From: Nymphaea colorata
Taxonomy: Eukaryota > Streptophyta > Magnoliopsida > Nymphaeales > Nymphaeaceae
Direction of reading: 5' to 3'
Assembly: GCF_008831285.2 (NCBI RefSeq)
Contig: NC_045149.1
Coordinates: 8,026,417-8,090,416, forward strand
DNA length: 64,000 bases
The position numbers were made by a program, and so were the translations under genes. Numbering within the stretch: the first letter of the stretch is position 1; the number at the start of each line of letters is the position of its first letter. The notes beneath the pieces are model-generated. The model saw only the letters and a list, made by a program, of their open reading frames with translations, did no database searches and was not told the origin of the DNA. This document shows positions 11,916 through 23,830 of this stretch, in pieces.

Positions 11916-13329
11916 GGAACAGTGCGAGGGTCTCCGTTTTTCAGGAATGCTTTTCAGTTTGGAACTTACTTTCTGTCAAAATGTCAAGAATGGGACTAAA
12001 TACTGTCAATTTTTCTGATGCAGTGCACCAAAATCCAAATATTCAGAGCAGAATTTTAGTAAATTTATGGGGAATTTTTTTTATTCAATTTTGGCCTTTA
12101 AAGGGAGTTTGTTTCCATTTAACTAGTAATTTCCAATTCATAACATGTAATCCCTTGTTAGGAAGCGTTAAACTAAAGACTTACATTAAAATATAAGTTA
12201 TCTTCATTATCATTCTACTGAAAAAAATAAAATTATTAGTTAAAATATGTTAACCGAATGGGAAGTTGTTCATAAGTCTTGGAGCAGGATGTTGATAAGA
12301 ACGACTTAAAATACCTTTATTAGTTAAATCGAAGATTCCTATCAAATAAAGACAAAAGTTAAAGTTGAAAATTTTTTCATATTATAAATTTACTAAAATA
12401 CGCACCTATAAATAGGTAAGAACATGTCCTGCATAACATGCAGAGTGTCTTCCAAAAAGTTTAGCTGGATTAAGAAATTCAAAAATTTGAAGCTGTTTTT
12501 CGAATTAATATTAAAAAGGACTTCGAAATACTTTTCCTCTACTTTTTTTTTTGGCTTTTTTTTTTTTTTTGCATATTAACGAACTCCGACACTTTCCCCT
12601 TCCTTGTTTCCAAAAATTAGTTTCTTTTCTTCTTCCTCGTCGCCACGGTTCAACGATCTAAAAAACATGGGATTCATGTCGTTGTTTGAATACAACTCGG
12701 TACCCAAGGGAAATAAAACAACTAAAACAACAGCTCAAAAAAACTTCAAAACTACGTTCAAACAATTTATTTCATGTGGGCACTTATCCAAAAACAATTA
12801 CATAATTTCAGTTTCTTTATTATAAAGATTACTTACCAAAAATCACTTTAATTAATAAAGTTATTTTCTAAATATGTGGTAAAAAGAGTATCATCAATAT
12901 CTGCATCAATTGCATGGCATCTTTATTTATCTTTTCAATGAAATATCAATTATCACGGATGCCATTCCATTGTGACCTTTGGGGTAGCGCATGGCACCGG
13001 ACCAAAGGTTCATTATCCTAACACTTAGGTCCATATAGTTCTGCAAGGGGGAAAGAAGTTGGCTCATGCAAGCACGCCTTTCTAATTCATGGTTCAAGTT
13101 CTTGAGGGAAAGTGGGAAATGAATGTTTGGAGATACGCTTATCTTCAGTCATATGATTATCACTTTGCAAAATCCAATATGGCATCACCCATGGTTTCGA
13201 AACTTACCCTCGGCTTTGCTAGGAGCACAGGTTTACCTTATTTATTTATTATGTTAAAAGAAGCAGACTTGGTTCAAGAACCTGTAAAACCCCAAACCCC
13301 ATTGCTAGTAACCTTACTTTGAAGAACTA

Positions 13330-13697
13330 TATGTGCACAAAATATATATTTATAATATTTTATTACGATTAATTATATTTATATATTATTTTATATTAAA
13401 AATATATGTTTTTTAATTTAATCGGGCCGAACTCAAGCTCAAGTTTTAGGTGTCAAGCAGGCCCGAGCCGACTCCTTATCGGGCTGGGTCGGCGTGATGC
13501 CCAGGCTTAGTCAGATGTAAGGTTGCACATCGAGTCAGTACCCGACGCTTACCCGGTACCCGACCCAGGCTCCGGCCCAAAAAAAAAAAGGAATCGGGCC
13601 GGCCTGGGTGGGCCCGACTGAGCCTGTTTGGCACAACAAAGTTTTTTAATACATATTTTATTAAATTATATATATAATTATACTAATTTATTACAAT

Positions 13698-13756
<59 letters not shown>

Positions 13757-13850
13757 CTTTAGTCGGACCGAACTCAGACTTGAATTTTAAGTGTTGGGTT
13801 GAGCCTAGGCTTAGGTTAGGTGTCGGGCCGTGCCAGCCCGATGCCTTTGA
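13330..13850. repeat. Two-copy GGGCCGA / AT-rich repeat with TA microsatellite
   Basis: An AT-rich stretch followed by TCGGGCCGAACTCAAGCTC (about 13340-13520) is repeated, diverged, as an AT-rich stretch followed by TCGGACCGAACTCAGACTTG (about 13640-13850). Between and within the copies are self-complementary GGCCCGA/TCGGGCC words and a (TA)n run at 13697-13755. This is a familiar style of plant non-autonomous repeat; I cannot name the family. Confidence 0.6.
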
Positions 13851-13961
13851 TTAGTAGGATGTGGTTGATAGGTGGCAATTTTAAGAGTTTGGTAACTATT
13901 ATTGCAAAAGCACTTGTTTATTAAGCACACATGTTAGATTATTTCCCGAAAGGGCTTAGAT

Positions 13962-14095
13962 ATATTGTCATATATATAATATCTCACCAATTTTCTTATC
14001 AAGAACTAGTTATAGCTCTTTAATTTCCATAAGGAAGAAGAGATCTATCTAATGAAACACGATCAAGCCATATTCATACCAACTTTCATCTATTA
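13962..14095. repeat. Dispersed repeat, copy 1 (partner at 60795-60935)
   Basis: Shares ordered words with 60795-60935, including TATATATAATATCTC, CCAATTTTCT, GTTATAGCTCT and TTTCCATAAGGAAGAAGA, then a TCAAGCC-TTCATACC stretch. The copies are in direct orientation, about 47 kb apart. Confidence 0.7.
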
Positions 14096-14653
14096 AACCT
14101 ATATTACTTTAATTTTATTTTAATTACTTTTAAAATATTTTCTTTCTATTTTTTATTAAAAAAATATTTTTAATCCAATTCATAGGCCTAAATCGCGAAT
14201 TGGCCGATTAACCAATCGGCAACCTCGATCACCAACTTGGTTCCTGAACATATTTTTCTTAAAACAGCCTACAGGTAGATATCCATCTTGATTTTATTTA
14301 TTCTGATGAATCAAAGAATCAATGCATCAAAAAAAAAGGAGAAATGGAAAAATTAGACAGTAACAAATCAATTTACATCAACAGAGAGGCATCCTCAGCA
14401 ACTACCTCTCCTTGCCGGATCATGTTAAGACCATAGTCACAGAAAACGTTTTTTTTTTTAAATATGAAAAAACGCGATAAATTAACTGACAGTTTAAAAC
14501 TTTAAAAAAATCAGTTTTTTTTTGAAAAAAATGTTAACGTGTTTTTTCATGCGTTTTTTGGCATTTTTTCAGTTTTTTCATTTTTTAGTTTTTTAATGTC
14601 ATATAGTTTTTTTTTATTTTCTATTTTATATTTGTTGAAATATATTTATCTTT

Positions 14654-14949
14654 TATTGAAGATAACGCTCAAGACAAAACTGTTGCCGGTAAATCTGTTG
14701 CCGCTTTTGTTGATCAAAAGATTAGAAAAGAAAATTAGATGTGTAATCAACATTATTGTCAAGGTATTGACGCCAATCAAGATCCTAAAAATCAAAGAAA
14801 CGGAAGACCCTTGTATTCCTTTAAATGTCAATGGAACTTTTCACACAAATGATTGAGGTGTGAGAGAAATATTTTGATCATGGATGTAGACTCATTTTTG
14901 AGTCGAACCATGTTAAAATCTAAAATCTCTGTGTTTTCTTTCCCTTTTA
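14654..14949 (+). repeat. Copia 5' LTR
   Basis: Aligns with 19692-19962 through TATTGAAGATAA, TTGACGCCAATCAAGATCC, GATTGAGGTGTGAGAGAAAT and ATGGATGTAGACTCATTT. It carries a short internal duplication (CTGTTGCCGGTAAATCTGTT) that the 3' LTR lacks. The ends read TA...TA rather than TG...CA, so each boundary may be off by a few bases. Confidence 0.88.
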
Positions 14950-14962
14950 TGGTATCAAAGCC
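14950..14962 (+). other. Copia primer-binding site
   Basis: TGGTATCAAAGCC lies immediately after the 5' LTR. It matches the usual copia TGGTATCAGAGC site complementary to initiator Met-tRNA, with one A-for-G change. Confidence 0.85.
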
Positions 14963-15540
14963 TTGCAATAGCTGTGAAAATAGACCCTCCTCACGTTGGT
15001 AATCCCTGCCAATGCTCTCAATCTAGCAATACATGTTGTCAGCAGAAATCTAGATATATCTTACAATCCTGTAGATCATCCTCGAGTTGTCCCTGAAGTC
15101 TTTGGAGCCAAGCGAAAGAAGCAATCGCTTTTCCTGTTGCCGAAACAGAGAAAGAATAGCTTTCTGGCCTCAAACTACAGTCACGTGTATCACAGGAGCT
15201 CACTGGTGATTCTCAGGATACAACAACCTTCAAAAATTCGTAGAAATTCAACCGTTGATCTGATTTCCATGAAATTTGGACTGTAGGTAGCTAGAGCACT
15301 GAGGAAGGGATGCCCAAAGTTTTAGGTCCAACCGAGCTCTCCTTGAAAAACGCACACCCTTTTTCTCCTTCAGGTTATCGTAAGCCTATTCAGAAACAAG
15401 AGGAACAGAGTAGAATGCATATCACAGGCCTGTTCAGAACAAGAGGAACAGAGAAGAGGTGCTTGTTATGAGTGAGTCTCTTTTCTGTCCACTAGTGATC
15501 ACGATATTAACTTGTGGTTGTCCTCATTGTTCATACAAAA

Positions 15541-18500
15541 ATGGCTGAAAACAATGGCAATTATGCATCATAGTCTGTTACACGAGACACATCTCAAACT
15601 ACAGGTTAGATTTTTCCAGTTCTTCCTATGCCTACAAATTTTTAGTATCTGCTTTCTATTAAGCTTGCATCGAAAAATTATTTGATTTGGAAATCTCAGT
15701 TTACGCCTCTCTTTAAGAGTTATAATCTCATGGGTTTCATAGATGGTAAACAACCATGTCCATTTGAATGGATTGATGATGACAATGGCTTAAAACGTCA
15801 CAATCCAAAATATGATGAATGGTATAGATTAGATCAACTTTTATTAAGTTGGATTCTTTCATCTTTAACTGATCTTGTTCGTAGTCATGTTGTGGGAATT
15901 TCTTCCTCTCATGAATTATGGAACGCCCTCAAGCATATGTATGTTGCTTGCTCAAGAGCTAGAATCCAACAGTTGAAAAACCAACTTCAGAATTTAAGAA
16001 AAGACACCCAAACTATTTCAGAATATTTCTGCAGAGCAAAAAGTACTGCTCACCAATTAGCACTAGCATTCAAACCAATGGATGATGATGATTTGATCAC
16101 ATGTATTATGACTGGTTTACCATCAGGAGAATATGAGTCTCTTAAAACTGCGTTGAACATTAGGATTGATCCTGTTAATATGAAAGACCTGCTTGCTATG
16201 TTGCTTATTCATGAGGTGCAATTGGATGAAGCTGATAATCTCCCTATGGGAACCACATCAGTAAATTTTACTATGAAAAACCAAAATTTTGGTGGCAATC
16301 ACTTTAAGCATAACAGAGGTCGCAATAGAACTCAAGATTGTTCTTCGAAAAATCAGGCTGGGTCTTGTTTTTCTTGTGGAAATAATGGTCATTTTGCTGC
16401 AAATTGCTGGACAGTTTGTCAAGCATGTCGTTAGCCTGGCCACAGTGCCTTGAAGTGCAAAACATATAAAATTCAGAAATTTGATGATGCTCCATCTATT
16501 GAAGCACATACCACTGATGTCTATGAGTCATTTGATCATAGAGGATGGTGCGCTAACTCTAGAGCCACCCATCATGTAATGCCAAATTTCAACAACTTGA
16601 CAATCCAATCCAACTACAATGGAGATCAAGTTCGCATCAGAATGGCTAAGCATCGAAAATAGCTAAGGTTTGAACATTAACCGCATTGGTACCTCTGCTT
16701 TCTCTCATCTTGATTCCAAGTTCATAATGAAAGATATTTTACATGTGCCATCTATCACCAAAAGTCTACTTTCAATACACAAGTTTACAAAAGATAATGA
16801 TGTGTTGCCTGAATTTCACCCGCAATTTTGTTATGTTAAGGATGCCAAGACAGGGCAGGTTCTTCTCAAGGGAAACAATGAACACGGGCTCTACAAGCTG
16901 CACTTGGAAGATATTGGGCGTCAACCAGCAGCTTTACTTGGTGAACGAACTATGCTGCAAAAATGGCATGAGCTACTTGGGCATCCTACCATGAAAACCG
17001 TGCAGCATGTCTTTAGTAAATATGAGCTTCCTTTTAGTTTCAATAAATTTGACTCTTTGTGTGAAACATGTCAAATGAGGAAGAGTCACATTTTTCTTTT
17101 TTCTAGTTCAACTCATGAAATAAATGGACCATTAGATCTTATATTTTTTTATGTTTGGGGCCCTGCACCCATTGCTTCCATGCAAGGATATTATTATCAT
17201 ATTAATTTTGTTGATGGATATTCAAGGTTCACTTGGTTATTTATTATTAAAAAAAAGTATGAAGTTTTGTCTATTTTTCCGAGACTTTTAAAAACTTGTT
17301 GAGAGACAATTTGGGTGACCCATAAAGACCTTTCAAAGTGATTGGGGAGGAGAATATAGATCCTTATCCACTTACTTAAAGTCATGTGGAATTGATTATC
17401 ACATTTCATGTCCTCACACTCATCAACAAAATGGGAGAGTAGAGCGAAAACATTGTCACATAGTAGAGACAGGTCTCACCTTACTTGCTCATGCTCGCCT
17501 TCCCTCAAGTTTTGAGATTTTGCCTTTCTTACAACTGCATTTCTTATTAACCTCCTGGCATCACCTGTTACAAACATGAAAAGTCCATTTCAGCTTCTCT
17601 TTAACCAAACCCCTGACTAAGCCTTTTTTAAAACTTTTAGATGTGTCTGCTACCCTCATCTTCGTCCTTACAATGCTCATAAATTACAATATCAAAGCAC
17701 CAAATGCATATTCCTTGGCTATACCACCACACATAAAAGCTATCTTTGCTTGAATTCTTCCACTTTAAGATTCTATATTTGCCATAACGTCATTTTTGAT
17801 GAGAATGTTTTTCCTTATAAATCCATATCTGCCCTTAAACCTGAGCCGCCATCTTCTTCAATCTCTCCACCAATGGAGATTCCTCTCCCCATTACAACTT
17901 GTCACCCTCACCATCACCACCGTTCATTTCTCTACATGAACTCGCAATTACTGCACAAACACCACCTTCCCCTTCACCACCCTCTCCCCTCACACTATCC
18001 TTACCTAATGAATTGCCTCCTCTAGCCCCCAAAACTCACTCCATGATCACTCGCCTCCAAACCGGATCCCATAAGCTCAACCCCCGTTACATTACTCATC
18101 TTACCGAGTTGCCTTTAGAAATTGAACCCAAAACTTTGACCCAAGCCTCTAAAGTCTCCCATTGGCACAATGCCATGCTTGAGGAATGCAATGCTTTGAT
18201 GAAAAATAAATCTTGGATTCTTGTTCCTCCATCTCCCTCTCACAATATTGTTGGCAATAAATGGGTCTATCGTATTAAGAGAAAAGCTGATGGCAGTATT
18301 GACAGATACAAAGGTCGTCTTGTGGCCAAATGGTACACACAAGAATTTGGCATTGATTATTTTGAAACTTTTAGCCCTGTGATTAAACCCACCACGATAC
18401 GAATTGTTCTTACTCTTGTTGTTTCGCACAATTGGGTGGTTTGCTAGTTAGATGTCAACAATGCTTTCTTATAGGGCACTTTATCTGAAGATGTTTATAT

Positions 18501-19690
18501 GTTACAACCTCAAGGCTTTGTTAACACTTAATATCCGCATTATGTATGCAAGTTACAGAAACCTCTTTATTGACTTAAGCAAGCACCTCGAGCTTGGTTT
18601 CAACGACTTAGTTCCTTTCTCATTTTAAACGGGTTCTCTGCCTCCAAGATTGACACTTCGCTATTTCTCAAATTTATGGGCTCTCATTCAATCTTTATTC
18701 TTATTTATGTTGATGACATATTGATCACTGGAAGCTGCCCTGCCACCATTCATAAGCTTATATGTCAAATGGGGTGGGCATTCTTTATAAAAGATCTTGG
18801 GCATCTATATTATTTTCTTGGAGTTGAAGCATAGTTTACACCTCAAGGGCTCTTTCTTTCTCAATGCCAGTATATGCAAGACCTTCTCAAGCAAAGCGCC
18901 ATGGTTGATGTCAAGCCCCTTCCTTCACCTTTAGCTGTTGGAGAAAAGTTATATAAGTTTGACGACACACCGCTACTTGATCCTACTCCATATCGCCAAA
19001 TTGTTGGTGCACTCTAGTATGCTACCCTTAGCAGACCCGATCTTGCTTATGCTACCAGCAAGGTCTGTCAGTTTATGCAAGCTCTTACCACTGTTCATTG
19101 GGCTGCTGTCAAACGCATACTTCGTTACATTAAACACACTCTTCATCTTGGGTTTCTTATTCGGCCATCCTCGTGCCTTTCTCTTACAACATATTCTGAT
19201 GCCGATTGGGATGGGAATCTTGATGCCGATTGGGATGGGAATCCTGATGATCGAAGATCTACTACCAGCCTTGCCATCTTTTTTGGAGATTCCTTGGTTT
19301 CGTGGTCTGCAAAGAAGCAAAATACTGTTGCCTGATCAAGTATTGAGGCAGAATACCAGGCGTTGGCCTCCACTGCATTAGAAGTTCTCTCCATATCATA
19401 TTTTTTACAAGAACTTCATCACCCTCTTTCCACCATTCCCTAGCTCTTATGTGATAACATGGGTGCTGTTCAATTGACTGCCAGTCCGTTTTTTCACCAA
19501 CACACTAAGCATATTGAAGTCGATATTCATTTCATTCGGGATCATGTGCAAAATCATTGTCTTACAGTTCATCATGTTTCTGCTACTAACCAACTGGCTG
19601 ATACAATGACCAAGCCCCTTGCTTGCTCACCATTTGAATCCATTTGTGTCAAGCTTAACGTCCTTCCTAGGCCGTTCAGCTTGAGGGGGG
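15541..19690 (+). pseudogene. Copia gag-pol pseudogene
   Basis: It starts at ATG 15541. Gag runs to about 16470 and has a CX2CX4HX4C zinc knuckle (CFSCGNNGHFAANC). The protease active-site triad position at 16555-16563 reads Asn-Ser-Arg instead of Asp-Ser-Gly. Integrase keeps the His-His (WHELLGH) and Cys-Cys (CETC) zinc pairs and DWGGEY, but its first catalytic Asp is Tyr (17150-17152). RT keeps YVDD (18706-18717). RNase H has a 24-bp tandem duplication over DADWDGN (19198-19245). In-frame stops are at 15571, 15607, 15643, 16432, 16660, 17316, 18445, 18472, 18529, 18571, 18832, 19015, 19333 and 19441. Frame changes occur near 16665, near 17295 and between 17560 and 17900. From 17899 to the end a single frame is kept despite the stops. 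Confidence 0.9.
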
Positions 19691-19691
19691 C
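19682..19691 (+). other. Copia polypurine tract
   Basis: TGAGGGGGGC lies immediately before the 3' LTR, at the usual second-strand priming position. Confidence 0.75.
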
Positions 19692-19962
19692 TATTGAAGA
19701 TAATGCTCAAGGCAAAACTGTTGCCGCTTTTGTTGATGAAAAGATTAGGAAAGAAAATCAGATGCGTAATCAACATTATCGTTAAGATATTGACGCCAAT
19801 CAAGATCCTAAAAATTAGGAAACAGATGGCCCTTGTATTCCTGTATATGTCAATGGAACCCGTCACGCAAATGATTGAGGTGTGAGAGAAATATTTTGAT
19901 CATGGATGTAGACTCATTTCTGAGTCGAACCACATTAAAATCTCTGTGTTTTTTTTCCTTTA
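19692..19962 (+). repeat. Copia 3' LTR
   Basis: Partner of 14654-14949 and directly preceded by the polypurine tract. It ends in TTTCCTTTA, followed by the TCTTT target duplication. Confidence 0.88.
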
Positions 19963-22030
19963 TCTTTTGATGTTCGTGTTTTAATTTCTCACTTATTTTA
20001 TTCTCTCCTCATTTTCAGTTTTTTTAAATTTTTAAAAATTTGCCATATTTTTCCTTTTTTTCAAACTCACTGTATCGTACCCGAGGAAAACCTCACCGTT
20101 TAAAACTTCGACATATTATTTGACTATGGTGAAGACTATGGCTAACCTGTTTAAGCATGAGAAGGTTATGTTTCCATACTGCTGGCCCTTCGAAACAAGC
20201 TCTCACTTTATCAAACCAAGATTTAAAGCTAGAACAGAGCTTAATTCTACTGGCCTAATGGATTCTAAATTCTTGAAGAATATTATTGAGCAGCCAATCT
20301 CCATTCACTTGGCTCAAAGAGGCAGAAGGGACTGGAAACAATTTGGACTACCACTTCCCTGTCATTGATCTCTGGCCATTCACCAGTAAAAACTCCCAGT
20401 TTGAGCCACATCTTACACAAATAAAGGACTGAATCCTTATTTCTCAGCAAGCAAAAATAGTATTCTGAGCATTTTCTCCAAATCAGTTCAGCTTCCGCAG
20501 AGATGCTATTTAGCGTTTTATCAAACATGAACCAATTTCTTGAACTCCATGGGCACCAAATGATAAAATGGAAAGTAACCATCCAACACTTGTTAACCTA
20601 GCCTTTCTTAAACCTGTTAGAAAACCAGACCTTTAATTCAGTAATAAAGTTTCTGTGGGGAATTCTTTTTCTCTGGAACCTCCTAATCACCATTGTCCAC
20701 ACCTTAACTGCTAGAGAGAAAGAGAACAATATGTGCTCAGCATCTTCCTCTTTGCGTTTGCAGATGAAACACCTGTTAGCACAAGAAAAACCTCTGCGTT
20801 TCAGTCTATTTAATGTGGGAAATCTGTCAACAGAGGCTATATACACAAACCAACATGATCTAGGGAGGCAATCCTTACACCAGACCCATTCACGCCACTT
20901 TTCAGCAGGAAATTTCATTCTAACCATATTCCATGCATCACCAAAGCTAATTTGCTCAACAGATTTTAGGTCCATCCGTAAGATATCCCTTCCCTCTTGC
21001 AGCATAAGTCTTTTAACGTTGTGCTGTTTCAAGAATTCTTTATATGTAGGAAGTAAGATTAAATCATAATGAAGAACTTCTGCAACAACAAGCTTCAAAC
21101 TTCCTTCAAATAAAGCAAATTTCCTTTTCTACAAGGTATGAGTGGCAGCAAATTGATGACCAGCGATCCTTCCAGAATTTAATGTCGCCTGCAGCTATTT
21201 CCCATTTCACATAGCCATTAATTTTCGACCATCCCCATCTCACAACTTTAAAAAACCAAGAAGCTTTCTTAACTCCCTTCATAGACCAGAGGCTGTGATA
21301 ATAATAATATGTCTTTCTAACGAATCTAGCCCACCAGTCATTTGAACAGCACACTTCCAAAGGCTAGCTTAGCTAGACAAGCTCTATTCATAGTTTTAAT
21401 ACCATTAGTTTAATGGAACGATGTCTTCATGAAGAAACTCTCTGTTGCGTTTGAATGGGAAGTTCCAATTGACACAGACTATTCCCCTCCACCATTCAGA
21501 TATCCACTTAACCACATCCAATTGTAACAAAAGTAAGGGATCTTCTGAAAAAAAAAAAACACTAGCTAGAGGGATGTGATTTTCATGTCTACAAATCTAT
21601 AATAATAGACTAGATTGATGGAGGACTTTTAAAAGTTTTGTAGAATTTGTTAAGGATTTCACACACACACACAATGGTGAGGTCCTTGAACAAGGGCACT
21701 TACAAACACCAAGGGGAGGTCTTTCTATTCCTTTGATTGTACATTTCTCATCATGTTATGTGGCTACAAATGTAGTTCTCCAGTGGCTCCTTTGTCATCA
21801 ACAGATGAAGGAAGTGTTATGTATATGTTAATCCAACACGAAACAGGAAATTTTCTGTTTGCATTTTTATCATTAATAGTACCCTCCATGTTAACCATAC
21901 AAAATTCGTAGGTTGGTAAGTTTTTTTATGGTCGAGGAGAGAGTCAAATTTCATTCCGGTGGAAGAATATTCAGTGAAAAAATCACCATTAATAAACATC
22001 AGTAACTTCATTAGCTTCATTTGATCAACA
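19963..22030. repeat. Diverged partial copy of the array unit (3' half)
   Basis: Collinear with U1 from about 31720 to 33230. Shared landmarks are the T-rich stretch, GACTATGGCTAACCTGTTTA, the minus-strand LINE fragment, the TTTAATACCATTAGTTTAATG motif, a CA tract, ATGGTGAGGTCCTTGAACAA and TGTTATGTATATGTTA. It keeps LINE sequence (about 20970-21190) that all five array units have lost, so it represents an older state. Its right end (21905-22005) matches the DNA right of the array (59340-59415). Confidence 0.85.
20283..21360 (-). pseudogene. LINE ORF2 C-terminal fragment (zf-RVT), longest copy
   Basis: Minus-strand frames read NDWWARFVRKTYYYYHSLWS and IKFWKDRWSSI (21360-21106). After a frameshift they give EKWREWVWCKDCLPRSCW, RLKRRGFSCANRCFICKRKE and EDAEHILFSFSLAVKVWTMV (21098-20598). 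A TAG follows, where the array units have Trp, and then a further tail in the same frame to 20283. The CX2C...H pattern and flanking Trp/Arg wording are those of the zinc-binding region after plant LINE reverse transcriptases. The polymerase domain itself is absent, so this is a 3' remnant. Confidence 0.8.
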
Positions 22031-22153
22031 GTCAACTTCATCAGTCAAATCACAATTAACTTCATTGGGTAACTTTGAAGTTTACATATACTAAACTATC
22101 AATTGATTACTGGGTAGCTGTTTTAATTACGTGGAATTTTTTCTTCATAGTTG

Positions 22154-23059
22154 TCCATGCAAACCCTCCAACAGTCAACGCTCCCAGCCGGTGCACTAAA
22201 ATCCATAGGGTTGGCACCCTCTTCCATTATTCCCCCGCGAAGGATTCCTCCAACCACTCCATGAAGCATTTTACACAAAGGTGCCTCCCTTTCAGTAGAA
22301 TGATAGAACACCGATCGATCTCCAGAGGTTTTCTCAATCAACCCTTTAATCCAAGCAGGCAGTTTAAATAAGAAATCTGCTGTCGGAATCGGCGTCCCGA
22401 TACTCCATCCCCTCGACCAGTGAAATTAGTTACAGAGCAAGAAGCAAAATGTGCCACCCAGGGAAATGGGGAAAAAAAGGAAGTGTTTGAAGGCTTTAAG
22501 CTTGAAATTTACTGTACAAAGATAAAGAGGGGAAAAGAAACCCTAAACTCCAAGTGCCGGAAAAGCACCAAAAAGGAGATGGAGCTGGCAGATGTTCACC
22601 AAAACCCTAAACCCTAAACTCCGGCGAACATCTCCCAGCTCCATCTCCTTTTTGGTGCTTTTCCAGCACTTAGGGTTTAGGGTTTCTTTTCCCCACTTTA
22701 TCTTTGCACAGTAAATATCAAGCTTAAAGCCTTCAAACAGGTCCTTTTTTCCCCTATTTCCTTGGGTGGCACACTTTCCTTCTTGCTCTGTAACTAATTT
22801 CATTGATCGAGGGGATGAAGTATCGGGACGCAGATTCGGACAGCAGATTACTTATTTAAACTGCGTGCTTGGATTAAAGGGTTGATTGAGAAAACCTCTG
22901 GAGATCGATCGGTGTTCTATCATTCTACTGAAAGGGAGGCACCTTCATGTAAAATGTGGTTGGAGGAATCCTTTGCGGGGGAATAATGGAAGAGGGTGCC
23001 AACCCCATGGATTTAAGTGCACCGGCTGGGAGCGTCTACTGTTGGAGGGTTTGCATGGA
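22154..23059. repeat. Long inverted repeat of an unrecognised gene fragment
   Basis: Left arm 22154-22600, loop 22601-22622, right arm 22623-23059. By eye the arms match at roughly nine bases in ten; a 12-nt gap in the right arm near 22955 is the largest difference. Both arms encode the same peptides outward from the centre, including CATQGN, FEGFKL and KSTKKEMEL, and then SGDRSVFYHSTEREAP, GGILRGGIMEEGANPMDFSA and CWRVCM. The last frame is open and protein-like, but I do not recognise the family. A start-like MEYRDADSDSRFLI (MKYRDADSDSRLLI in the right arm) is interrupted by a stop in both arms. The loop and arm bases carry CCCTAAA telomere-like words. A transcript through it would fold into a hairpin of about 440 bp. 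Confidence 0.92.
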
Positions 23060-23830
23060 GCGGATTTAGAGGGTAGCCTCGTTACACTGTGGAATGCCGT
23101 TTTGTGCTCCACGGGATGAGAAGAACGCGCATGTTCCGTGCATCCATTTTTCACAAGCCGTGAAATCGACAGTTCTCCCATATACTGCATAGTGGAATGT
23201 TCGTTTCACTTAATTAGACTAACGAATGTGCACATAACGATGATATCATACATGAAATTAAGCTCTCTGATGATCAAATTCATTGCACGAGCAACCTTAA
23301 GATATGTGCAAGACTTGAACTGCTAAGAAAAAAAATGTGTTGATATATCAATTAAAAAATAAGGAGCATACCCACATGCTCTTTCTAAAATTTATACCAA
23401 AAATTCTAAATTAATGATTCTTTTTGTTGAGTTGCTATCATTGTGCAACGCAAATTTTGTGTGGGAGCTACCAATTCTTGCACCATATGAAGACAACGTC
23501 TCACCTTAGTTGGAAGGCAATAAAAAATAAGGGTTCATTTTGGAGTCATATTTGAATGTTCTAGTGGCAATCCATGAATTAATGAACGTATCCACAATAC
23601 CTGATGCGCGCCCTTGACCGCGAGGTCGGGAGACTATCTGTCTCAACTTCATGTAGAGCATATACATGGTTCATTGAGGCCATTGGACCCACAAGCTTCA
23701 CCTGACCTTACTAGGAATGTCCGCTCAAGCCATATACATTAATAAACCAAAACATATGAGTTGGATAAGAAGATGATATGAAACCCAAAACAACTTATGC
23801 ACGTTCAGCAGGCATGCCATAAACAATCTA
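23060..23830. other. Spacer between the inverted repeat and block D1
   Basis: AT-rich unique sequence; no gene, repeat structure or RNA gene was recognised. Confidence 0.5.

Larger units (their letters stand above)
11916..14430. other. Intergenic AT-rich DNA
   Basis: No gene is recognised between the SWIB promoter and the Copia host repeat. The stretch holds AT-rich sequence, the GGGCCGA repeat pair (13330-13850) and a dispersed repeat copy (13962-14095). Short reading frames (12604-12825, 13089-13322) show no domain. Confidence 0.6.
14654..19962 (+). mobile_element. Ty1/copia LTR retrotransposon, decayed
   Basis: A 5.3-kb element with 5' LTR, PBS, gag-pol in the copia order (gag, protease, integrase, RT, RNase H), PPT and 3' LTR. 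The 5-bp word TCTTT flanks it at 14649-14653 and 19963-19967. The array units hold a related uninterrupted (empty) version of the site. The domain order and the RNase H/tail wording resemble the Ale/Retrofit-like group; this lineage call is by recognition only. It carries 14 in-frame stops, several frameshifts and altered catalytic residues, so it cannot move by itself. The LTRs differ by substitutions and a roughly 25-bp length difference, which argues for an old insertion. Confidence 0.92.
14435..20142. mobile_element. T-rich element interrupted by the Copia insertion
   Basis: The Copia element splits a T-rich repeat. Left of it (14435-14653) the sequence begins AAGACCATAGTCACAG. Right of it (19963-20142) the sequence ends in the inverse, TTTGACTATGGTGAAG. 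The right half matches the corresponding stretch in every array unit (31720-31910 in U1), including AAACTCACCGTAT and the AAACCTCGCCGTTTAAAAC-like run. The opposed CCATAGTCA words could be terminal inverted repeats of a MITE; this is tentative. Confidence 0.45.

Noticed and set aside
11562-11999. 145-codon plus-strand frame opposite SWIB exon 1
   Set aside because: Shadow of the SWIB exon (Ala-rich in antisense) running into the CT leader.
22601-22622. Telomere-like CCCTAAA words
   Set aside because: Only two units, within the inverted-repeat loop; too short for an interstitial telomere tract, and AAACCCTAA is also a common plant promoter/leader motif.
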